A stretch of DNA of 24,872 nt from Chara braunii. Its lineage: Eukaryota; Streptophyta; Charophyceae; Charales; Characeae. A program made the translations under genes and the position numbers. The notes below the pieces were generated by a model. That model did no database searches. It worked only from the letters and a program-made list of their open reading frames with translations, and was not told the DNA's origin. The DNA lies in the NCBI GenBank assembly GCA_003427395.1, contig BFEA01000122.1, positions 1,376,254 to 1,401,125 of the forward strand. Direction: 5' to 3'. Of this stretch, positions 17,844 through 24,872 are shown piece after piece (position 1 is the first letter of the stretch; the number at the start of each line of letters is the position of its first letter).

Positions 17844-18491
17844 TCACCAGGAGAACACCGTGGCCATCATCTGAGCATCTTCTTCTTGGATTGCCACGTG
17901 TCCTTCCGGGGTAATCCCGTCACACACATCCTGCCATGGCACTTCCTTAGTTGCGATCTTTATCCCCAGTCCGTCGGTTTCCGCTTCAAAACGCCCAGGG
18001 GGTTCCAAAGAGCTTGCTTCCGCCCCCAAGCGTAACAATCTCACTTTTTTAGCCGAGGTTAGTAAGGACTTGGGTAGATCCGTAATGTCACAGTAATGCT
18101 TCTTGTCGCTGTACCGGGCGAGGAGATGGGTGATTCCTTCGTACAGAGTTTGAGGGGGTTCCAAAGAATCGACCATCCTCGAAATCTGCATGAGGGGCTC
18201 ACCCAAGATCATCGCCTTGGTCCTTTGAATTTTTCGGCTGGTTAGTTGCATCGTTCTCGCTATCGTTTTGGGTGGCGGGTAACAAACACGTTGTCGTGCT
18301 AATTTCAAGATCTCCGGATCATCCTCGTCACTACTTTCCACATCATCTGTTGACGACTCTCCTTCTGCGGATTTCTCCCAGGAGATCATGCGGAGAGTCC
18401 CTGCCATCATCGGCGAAACCCGTGAAACTGCGTTAATAGTAGTGCGAAGGGTCAATCGCATGGGCACAACATAGGGTTTTCCTCCTGTATT
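17844..18491 (-). pseudogene. Linker between protease and reverse transcriptase
   Basis: The same frame as the protease and RT is open for about 215 residues between TGA codons at 18492-18494 and 17844-17846. It includes an acidic Ser/Glu/Asp patch near 18330 and no recognised domain. Ty3/gypsy elements of plants often have a variable spacer here. Bases 17991-18008 inside it are identical to 8219-8236 next to the left LTR. Confidence 0.6.
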
Positions 18492-18872
18492 TCAGAGGAC
18501 GATTGATCGTCGTTCGAAGTCCAGGTTTGCTCGTAACGCTACCAGAGCGGGAAGTCCGAAGAGAACGTCGTACGTATTGACATCTAGTACTACGACATCC
18601 CCAAGCGCATGCACTTCACCCAATCGAAAAGCGACATTGGTCATTCTTCCCACGGTTTTAATTCTTTCTTCGTCAGCCGAAACGAGCTGATCTTTCTCAG
18701 AAAGCGTGATCAAGTCGTTTTTCCTACCTGCCCTTTCGACCACTCTCAGTGAGATAGCCAACACAGCCGCTCCCGAATCTATAATAGCATTGTAAGGAAT
18801 TCCCCAAATTTCTATATCACACTCGGCGGATTTCCACGGAATTGGTTTAATCCGCAAGAAATGATCAGCTTT
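18492..18872 (-). pseudogene. Retropepsin (aspartic protease) domain
   Basis: This protease would cut the Gag-Pol polyprotein. It has the active-site loop AIIDSGAAV (DSGA at 18768-18779) and, about 75 residues later, the VLDVNTYDVLFGLPAL motif that forms the psi loop. It is preceded by a TAG at 18873-18875 after Gag and followed by a TGA at 18492-18494, both in the shared gag-pol frame. The TAG could be either decay or a natural gag-pol readthrough site. Confidence 0.85.
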
Positions 18873-20435
18873 CTAGATTAAACCTACCCGTATTGGTTCC
18901 GAAGTACTTGCGGGGTTTTCTTCGGGCGCGGGGTTTTTGGCTTTCGCGTTCAGGGTTCGGGCAAGGGCGAATCGTTTTCGGTTCGCTTTGCAATGTTGTA
19001 ACATTCGCTCATTGGCTTGCTCGGAGATCGAGAGCAGATGGCCAATCGGAAGGGGAATCCGATGGTCCAAGGCTCGGATGATGTTTAATACATCGATCTC
19101 CCCTGTGACGAAGGTGGGTCCTCCCGACTCCATTTCTCCTAGGGACGGTTGCCACTCCGCCACCTCTTTTGGTTCTGGCGCTGGTCTGATTGTTCCGATC
19201 ATTCTTAGCCCAGGATATCCCAGCGACACATACTGATCTAGCGGGATCAGTTCGGCGGCCTCTTCCGTGGTGGCCAGGGCACTTCCCCCACTTTCTACAT
19301 CTTCCATTAGGGCTCCGACTCGTCCAGGTCCGTTGGCGATGGGAGCCACAGCCATAGGTGCGACCCCAATTCGCTGTTGCGGGGGTCGGTGGGGGCAATC
19401 ACGGGCTAGATGGCCTGGCTGATGACAGGCGTAACAGACATTCAGATTATTTGCGACTCCTCCGAGCGCACGGGCCAGGGCTAATCCTTGCTGCATCGGA
19501 GGGGCGCATACCGCAATGGGTCGCATATTCCTCATCATAGCTTTCAGTCGAGCATTGTGCTCTCGCTGCTCCTTTTTCCTTTCCTGGATCAAGCTAATCA
19601 AGGTTTTGGTTAGTTCGAAAATGGCCGCCGATTCGTTTGATCGTACAGGAGTCTCAACCGGCGGCGAGGGTAATGCCCTGACGGGCGGGGGCATCATAGG
19701 GGCAGAGATGCTCGGAGTCTCACTTAGGATTACTCGTTTGGGGCCTATCTGTTCCATATAGGTGACATGTCCTGATACAAACCCCATGTTTTCAAATTTG
19801 TTCTGCAAGGCGGCCAGTTCTGCTCTCGCTCGTGCTAGCTCGGTCGAATCTCCGTCTCTAGGGTAGTCTTCTCCGTCCAGGAAGTTCGCCGCGAACTTCC
19901 GTTCCATTTCTTCCGCAGCAGCCATAATTTGTTGTAGCGTATGAGTGATGGGGGAAAATTGCTTTCGCAACTTTGCCCTTATCGTTCGACTGCGGAGTCC
20001 GTCAATGAACAGATCTCTCCCCACTTGCTCACCTCACTCAGTTGTTACGAACATTCTATAGAACCGGTTTCGATATTCCGCAACGGATTCGAACGGTTTT
20101 TGCACTCGGTTCTTGATCATGTACAGCGCTTGCTCAAGGTGGACATAATCAAATCAGTTCGTAAAGTCTCGTTCGAAGGTCGGGAGATCCACCCATACAT
20201 AGGTACTATACCAATGATGGGCGTCTCCTCCCATTCTAGCCGAAATGTTGATCTGTGCTTCGTTGTCGGTGTACTGTTGGGCTCTAAGTGTGGCCAGCCA
20301 TGCTCCTGCGAGATGGTGCGCTGGATCAAATAGATAGAGATCTGGTGGCGACATGGGAGCTCGTGCACGTGGGGCAGGTTGATTAGGTAGATTAGCATTT
20401 TGTTGCGGAATCGGATTTTGCACATTGGCAGCCAT
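18873..20435 (-). pseudogene. Gag polyprotein with CCHC zinc knuckle
   Basis: Gag packages element RNA in the cytoplasmic particle. The ATG at 20435 is about 150 bp inside the 5' LTR, and the upstream in-frame stretch is Arg-rich and closed by a TAA near 20540. The capsid-like part (HHWYSTYVWVDLPTFERDF ... ESVAEYRNRFYRMF ... LFIDGLRSRTIRAKLRKQF) follows the retrotransposon Gag pattern. A Glu/Lys-rich helix lies near 19560-19620. A CCHC knuckle, CYACHQPGHLARDC, sits at 19395-19436, followed by a long C-terminal extension of about 170 residues. TGA codons interrupt at 20154-20156 and 20034-20036. The frame continues into the protease after a TAG at 18873-18875. Confidence 0.87.
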
Positions 20436-20573
20436 ATTGGCCGCTCGTCGGTTAGCTGATCTGCTTCTGGTGATGATAGGGTCGCGTCTATGCGTGTTCC
20501 GAGGGCGAGGTCGCCCACGGTTAGCCAGGTCGCCTAATTAACGCGCTATCAATCCTAAGACCCTAGCCACGTG

Positions 20574-20589
20574 TCGGGCACCGGTACCA
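20574..20589 (-). promoter_or_regulatory. Candidate primer-binding site next to the 5' LTR
   Basis: The minus strand reads TGGTACCGGTGCCCGA directly where the LTR similarity ends. TGG would pair with a tRNA CCA end. The last LTR bases (GGCGTCACA) are missing here, as if two TGG copies recombined. The tRNA is not identified. Confidence 0.4.
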
Positions 20590-21166
20590 ACCTCACGCCC
20601 AGCGCGACTTCCTGATCGGAGTGGAGTGTGGGACTGGAAGTGCGAAAAGGGGTGTGCCAAGGATTTTTGGGGGAAGTGGGGGAGTCTTAAGGGTATGAAT
20701 GCAATTAGGCGAACGAGGAGTGAGCGCACAAGGGTCTCACAATCCGAAGGGGCCGGGACACTGTGGGTGACGGGTTACGGGAAAATTCCTCCGTGATGGA
20801 GATGGTCCCGAAAAAATAGGCCGTCGGGGGCTGCCACGTGGCGCAGGCCGCCGCGTACCTGGGTTGGGCCTTCGGGACTCCGGAACTCTCTGTGTGCCGC
20901 TACGTCGGCAGTTCACGCAAAACGTATTGGGCCAATAGGGGGCTATGGCCGGCCACGGAACGACACTGAGTTGATGATACGGGAGAAGGAGGCGGAAAGG
21001 AAGGAAACTGGTGGTGATCTCAACGAATCCGGGGTGGGTGAAGTAGTAGGTGTGGTCGGGAGAAGGAAAATCGGAGCACCGAGGGTCGCTAGAGGTTGCA
21101 CAGTGGAATTCCCGCGGGCATAGCCGATTCTCCGTGTGACAGGGGTATCGTGTCCTTATTAGCTCG

Positions 21167-21172
21167 TTTATT
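21167..21172 (-). terminator. Candidate LTR poly-A signal (AATAAA)
   Basis: AATAAA on the minus strand is conserved in both LTR copies (6439-6444 on the left). It lies downstream of the TATA-like box, as expected for an R region. Confidence 0.35.
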
Positions 21173-22140
21173 ATAGGGGTGAAATAGTCCGGATCATAGG
21201 ATGAGTCTGAGCCCCAAGATCACGTCATGGTATCATTATCGGTGGGATAGCGCGGGTCGGGATATGGTCACCGCGCACGAGCACGTGTAGGGCAGGCAGA
21301 CTCAGTGGCGTCTCAGCGTGCTCGTACGGGATGATGGTTCCACCGCGAATCTTTTTTGGGTGAGCGAATCGACGCACGGGAGTGCGTGTAAGGGCGCGAC
21401 TCGGATCGCGTTTACACGTGCTCGCGGCGTTCGCGGGACCAGACTTCGGATCGTCGATTATGCAAGATGCAATGATATTACAACCCCCATCGCGGGATAA
21501 GCAAAAACGAGAACAAACCACTATCAGGGCCAGATTCTTATCCCATCTATAGCGACCTCAGGTGCAGGCAAAGATTCGACACAGACATAACGCAAGGACA
21601 GTGATTCTCAGCAAAAAGATAGACAAGCAGTCCTGTCATCCATACATCCATACATCCATACATTTGACAATCATACACATAATGCAAGCAGGACGGACAT
21701 CGCAAGGACGAATGTGAGCAAAAACCCAAACCCCGATTTCCAAAAGCCGAAATGAAAGTAAGAACGGGCAAACCGCCCGGAGCCGTAACCAAAATGTATG
21801 TACACAGGTGAAGAGGGGGAAGAGACAAAAAAACAGCAAATCCGCGTCCATCGACCTCAATTTTTTCCTCTCTCTCTTTCTCTCCGATGCGGACAGTCCG
21901 TCGTCACGCACCAACCCACGAAGTTGTCACCCCGCTTAGTCCTCCCGCACCCGTCGGATTCGCCCGTGCCCACAGTCCGTCGTGGCCCACGTCAATCCCG
22001 TGCGTTCGGCACCAGCCCGTCGGGTCGCCCAACTCCTACTCTACTCACCTCTTTCTTCACTCGTGTGCCGACCCTTCCTGATCGCGCAACCTCGAGCTTC
22101 CAACAACGGGTTAAGAGAGCTGACTAATCGCGCAGCCGAA

Positions 22141-22147
22141 ATTTATA
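22141..22147 (-). promoter_or_regulatory. TATA-like box of the 5' LTR
   Basis: TATAAAT on the minus strand, about 790 bp from the LTR start. If used, transcription would begin near 22110. The AATAAA about 970 bp downstream in both copies would set the R end. Confidence 0.45.
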
Positions 22148-22938
22148 GCATGCATGCATGCGCGAAGAACACGGAATTACCAGGACTTAGAGTGAGGAGT
22201 AGAGAGGGAACGCCTGCGTTCTACATGATCGGCCGCGGCGTGGGGGACGTAACACTTCTCCACGCATCGATCCGAGCATGCAAGCCGCGACTTACAAAAT
22301 TTCAGCAAGAGAAAGAGAGGGAGGGCGGGAGAGACGAAGTGCAAGAAGAGAGATACAGTTACAATGGCGCCCGCCCAAAATTACAGTTACACGTACGATT
22401 AAGGGCGCCCACTAATCAGAGTACCGTTGCAGCCGCATGAAGAAGCGCGTAAACAAAAGGCGTCGCACGGCAGGAAAAATCCTAATTACTAAATTCCTAT
22501 CTAATGCGAAAAAGCAAAAAGACGCACGAATTCCATAAGGAAAGTCTGAAATTCCGAGAGCCATTGGGGGCTCGACAAAATTCGAAAAAGATTTAAAAGG
22601 AAATTCAAAAAGAACGAAGCAATTTCTCGCACGATGTCCGCGCCCAAAAGATCGAAATCGAACCAAAAGAAACAACGTCAAACTTTATTAATCGCGTGCG
22701 TGGTGGCGCGCCAGACATCCATCCGACCAATCACTCCACCGACCGTCCCAAGACACACCCGACCCCGTGCTTGGCCTTTCAAAAAAAAAACGACGAAAAA
22801 GGACGAAAAAGCGAGGACACTGATGCAATTCTCCACCGATCCCGATCTCCCGTAATTGGCCCAATCTTCCCAGCTTAGGACCCCTCATTGCAACCGCGCA
22901 GAAAATTGCGCGTTACTGAAAGTGGTTCGTCACAATGG

Positions 22939-23165
22939 CCTTAAGACATGGCAGTGGCTGTCTGGAGGTTGCGTGCAACTTGCTCGACCCCGTAGTTAGT
23001 GGATCGGAAGCTGTGCAGAGTCCAGTGCAGCAGACAGCCAATCAAATATCTGCAGAGTGCAAACCTGCAGTCTTGGAGGGATACTTAACTGGCCCTAGTA
23101 TTGATGGAATCAAGCTGGTTCTCGAAAATCATTTGTCAGAGCTGCGGCAGTTCAGCGACAAATGA
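22939..23165 (+). pseudogene. Formiminotransferase-like protein, right part with C-terminus
   Basis: The frame reads ALRHGSGCLEVACNLLDP, then VQSPVQQTAN, EGYLTGPSIDGI and a final LSELRQFSDK before TGA at 23163-23165. The EVACNLLDP strand followed by a VQxxV helix and GYxT is the C-terminal signature of the plant formiminotransferase-like family, directly continuing GGGLPHIQAI at 5865. The join is in phase if the bases at 22935-22938 are the element's target-site copy. An ATG at 22935 directly after the LTR is coincidental. The insertion is in coding sequence, so this allele cannot make the normal protein unless the element is spliced out. Confidence 0.75.
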
Positions 23166-23171
23166 TTTTCG
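23123..23171. repeat. 15-bp inverted repeat over the host stop codon
   Basis: cgaaaatcatttgtc (23123-23137) and its exact complement (23157-23171) enclose a 19-base loop. The right arm contains the TGA stop of the formiminotransferase-like frame. Confidence 0.85.
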
Positions 23172-23271
23172 AAGGACATCGGAGAGCGCTTGAGGTTCTC
23201 AGAAAAGAAGGAGAGACCTCAAGAGCGGGTGTGTGTCCGGTGCCGAGCGGAGTCTTATGGGAATTCGCACA

Positions 23272-23381
23272 CTACCGTCTTCCCCCGAACATAACGCAAC
23301 CTGATTCGAAATGTATACAAGGCGTCTTTCCGGTTGGATGCAGTCATATTGAGGGTGAGTTGTGTTCGGGGAAGACGGTAG
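23272..23381. repeat. 110-bp stem-loop from a 22-23-bp inverted repeat
   Basis: ctaccgtcttcccccgaaca (start of the arm at 23272-23294) pairs with 23359-23381, with one bulged C and one mismatch. The loop is about 64 bases. A shorter 8-bp inverted repeat (cttgaggt/acctcaag) lies just upstream at about 23189-23221. Confidence 0.8.
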
Positions 23382-23689
23382 ACGTCTTTATGCATGTTAA
23401 TGAGTGGACTATACATTTACGGTCAGATTACCCGTAGTACGTGCATGTCTGCAGTGACATCCGCGCCAGCATCCAAAGCATGAAACCGCCACTCCCTTGT
23501 CGTGACCGTCCTCTGGGCGTCACACACTATCTGTGGATGGAATGGAAGAAAAAGTCTAAAGAACCGTGGCTGCTGTCTTGGCCATCCGATGAGCCACCTG
23601 AAATATGGGGAAGCCCTGTGGTAACCACCCCAGGTGCAAAATTTGGGAGAGGGGGGAAGGAGTGGGGGGAGGAGAGGGAAGGGTTGAAA
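23382..23689. other. Host 3' flank, no gene recognised
   Basis: It contains ctgggcgtcaca at 23513-23524, the reverse of the TGTGACGCCCAG seen at 8215, perhaps a remnant LTR end. A purine-rich tract (gggagaggggggaagg) starts near 23645. No convincing coding exon. Confidence 0.45.
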
Positions 23690-23883
23690 CCACTACAAGT
23701 TCTCATAAGGCAGGAAGCAGGGTTGGAGTTCAATTTCCAGATCACTGTGGGTTTGCCCTGCACTGTGAGCTGTGAGCTGTGAGCCGCTAGTGATGTGAAC
23801 CCAGCTGCAGGCATAGTGCATTTCAAGCTGCTGAACTGACGACTTCTGCTAGACGCCACTTCAGGCAAAAAAAAAAAAAAAAA
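23690..23883 (+). mobile_element. SINE-like retroposon, copy A, with poly-A tail
   Basis: A B-box-like gagttcaatttcc lies at 23726-23738. A gtgagctgtgagctgtgag run follows, and the 3' part gctgaactgacgacttctgc...cacttcagg leads into 17 A residues (23867-23883). A second, diverged copy lies at 24370-24520 and a tail-only copy at 23910-23945. The 5' end is not defined. Confidence 0.5.
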
Positions 23884-23909
23884 GGAACAGGTAGGGGGAC
23901 GATCTGCAA

Positions 23910-23945
23910 GCTGAACCGGCGACTTCTATTAGATGTCAGTTTAGG
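23910..23945 (+). repeat. Tail-only copy of the SINE-like repeat
   Basis: gctgaaccggcgacttctat and following bases match the 36-base 3' end of copy A, directly after its poly-A tract. Confidence 0.6.
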
Positions 23946-24079
23946 AATAGTTAGGGGCCACTATCCGCACCGTATTACATGCCACTTCATAAATTTAGTG
24001 GTGGTGGATGACACACAGTGTGTATCCGCGCACGAGGAGTATCATTACTGCATCATCATACTCGATGCATGCACATTTC

Positions 24080-24209
24080 ACACCACCTCGCAAATCTTTC
24101 TCGTCGATGACACATGTGGTGTTGACCACCTCAGAAATCTTTATCGTCGATGACACACGTGGTGTTGACCACGTCGGAAATCCTTATCGATGACACACGT
24201 GGTGTTGAG
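24080..24209. repeat. 43-bp tandem repeat, about three copies
   Basis: Units beginning cgtcgatgacacatgtggtg start at 24102 and 24145. A third lacks its first bases (24187-24209) and a partial copy lies before the first. The spacer ccacctcagaaatcttta recurs, and cacttcagaaat(a/g)gtta variants continue to 24650. Confidence 0.8.
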
Positions 24210-24369
24210 TAACAGTTGAGCAAAATAGATCATCCAGAATGCATACGACATTTGCCTACTTATAGATGAGTGCTTATCCTGCAAGCGGCGAAGTATAGGT
24301 CAAGACCATGCCATCAAACAGCAATCGAGAGATATTTCATGGACCATGGGTGAGCAGTCGAGAGACATT

Positions 24370-24520
24370 CCATGGGAGGAGACACACATGGGCCAGATTC
24401 AAATTCCCTTGTCACTGCGGGCTTTACCGTGAGCAGTGAGTAGTGACATGGGCCCTGCTGCCCACAGTAGTGCACCCAGTGTGAACTGGCAGCTTTCGCT
24501 AGACACCCCGATTCCAAAAT
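24370..24520 (+). mobile_element. SINE-like retroposon, copy B
   Basis: gattcaaattcccttgtcac through gtgaactggcagctttcgct parallels copy A in order and spacing, including a B-box-like core and the same 3' motif. It lacks a poly-A tail. Confidence 0.45.
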
Positions 24521-24826
24521 ACGTGGCTAGGGATGATGCTCCGCATCAGAAATGGCCCTGGATGGCATGTAGGGATGGTGTGTTGCTAGAGGCCACTTCA
24601 GAAATAGTTAGCAATGACGATGCGGAGTGTACCCACGCCACTTCAGAAATGGTTATGGATGACATGCACGGTGTACTCCCGCCAGGATTACTCCGAGTGC
24701 GCATTGGCCCGCATTCCAGACATTTGGTGACCAGGCATGTTCCGACTGGATTGGTTGAAAAACCTTGGGAATGTCCTGCCTCAGGGTCTTGTCTCGGCTA
24801 CGATTTCATCCAGGACAAGACCATGT

Positions 24827-24865
<39 letters not shown>

Positions 24866-24872
24866 CAAAAAA
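24521..24872 (+). mobile_element. Retroposon 3' end with long poly-A tail (partial)
   Basis: The window closes with 36 A residues at 24828-24863. Just before lies an inverted repeat, ggtcttgtc (24785-24793) and gacaagacc (24814-24822). The body upstream carries more cacttcagaaat repeats. The poly-A suggests another retroposed element whose 5' limit I cannot place. Confidence 0.35.

Larger units (their letters stand above)
5867..22934 (-). mobile_element. Giant Ty3/gypsy LTR retrotransposon with PHD finger and extra ORFs, decayed
   Basis: Two near-identical about 2.34-kb LTRs (5867-8212 and 20587-22934) enclose a minus-strand gag-pro-RT-RNaseH-PHD-integrase region, two extra ORFs and about 4.7 kb of non-coding internal DNA, about 17.07 kb in total. 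RT before integrase, YMDD, the H2C2 finger and DDE place it in Ty3/gypsy. Ends are TG...CA inside the inverted heptamer TGTGACG/CGTCACA. The flanks are atcg (5863-5866) and atgg (22935-22938), a possible 4-bp target duplication with one mismatch. If one copy is discounted, the host reading frame joins in phase. Twelve nonsense codons and missing LTR-end bases show this copy cannot move by itself. Confidence 0.88.
20587..22934 (-). repeat. 5' LTR (right copy)
   Basis: It matches 5875-8212 and ends on the right with CGTCACA. The inner boundary lacks the terminal TGTGACGCC seen in the left copy (plus-strand view). A 13-base insertion (tacctgggttggg) lies near 20856. The catccata microsatellite is repeated near 21637. 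Promoter-like TATAAAT lies at 22141-22147 and AATAAA at 21167-21172, both on the minus strand. Confidence 0.93.

Noticed and set aside
5862-22939. A standard 5-bp target-site duplication for the giant element
   Set aside because: catcg and atggc do not match; only a 4-bp atcg/atgg pair with one mismatch is possible, so the duplication is uncertain.
24080-24209. CRISPR-like repeat array
   Set aside because: Units are directly adjacent without unique spacers, and the window is eukaryotic; it is an ordinary tandem repeat.

Overview
This window looks like eukaryotic nuclear DNA from the green-plant (streptophyte) lineage. Two host genes are recognisable. One is the first coding exon of the mRNA 3'-end processing factor CPSF100 (minus strand, 2469-2617), which ends at a clean GT splice donor. 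The other is the C-terminal part of a plant-type formiminotransferase-like, folate-binding protein (plus strand, 5605-5866 and 22939-23165). Long GA/CT, poly-A, tandem-repeat and transposon tracts, single-base N calls and a very large LTR element point to a repeat-rich genome. A charophyte alga such as Chara is a plausible guess, but that is inference only.

Layout. 1-2468 is intron 1 of CPSF100: a decayed patch resembling a chromovirus integrase tail, minisatellite-like GC-rich DNA, homopolymers and a long GA-rich tract. 2618-5604 is an accessory graveyard: an 11-bp minisatellite upstream of CPSF100, broken LINE reverse transcriptase, a 369-bp MITE with long terminal inverted repeats and a 9-bp target duplication, a tRNA-derived SINE with poly-A tail, and the broken 3' end of a LINE ORF2. 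5605-5866 is a formiminotransferase-like exon cut by the left end of a giant element. 5867-22934 is one about 17.07-kb Ty3/gypsy LTR retrotransposon on the minus strand. 22939-23165 is the rest of the same host reading frame up to its stop. 23166-24872 holds two inverted repeats, SINE-like copies, a 43-bp tandem repeat and a poly-A-tailed retroposon end.

The retrotransposon has about 2.34-kb LTRs (5867-8212 and 20587-22934) bounded by TGTGACG...CGTCACA. Read on the minus strand it carries Gag with a CCHC knuckle, retropepsin, reverse transcriptase, RNase H, a C4HC3 PHD-type finger, H2C2/DDE integrase, and then two further unrecognised ORFs. Those ORFs are chained to the integrase frame and to each other by ATGA stop/start overlaps. 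The second ends in a long Glu-rich tail. Beyond them lie about 4.7 kb of mostly non-coding internal DNA that contain a plus-strand fragment of the 3' end of an organelle-type large-subunit rRNA. The coding frame is broken by about twelve in-frame TAG or TGA codons and no TAA, with very few frameshifts. That pattern fits decay by C-to-T transitions, so this copy is dead but recently intact in layout.

The most interesting points are the PHD finger between RNase H and integrase, the ATGA-coupled extra ORFs, the insertion inside a host coding exon, the nonsense-only decay pattern, the palindromic LTR-like junction at 8207-8222, and the captured rRNA fragment.
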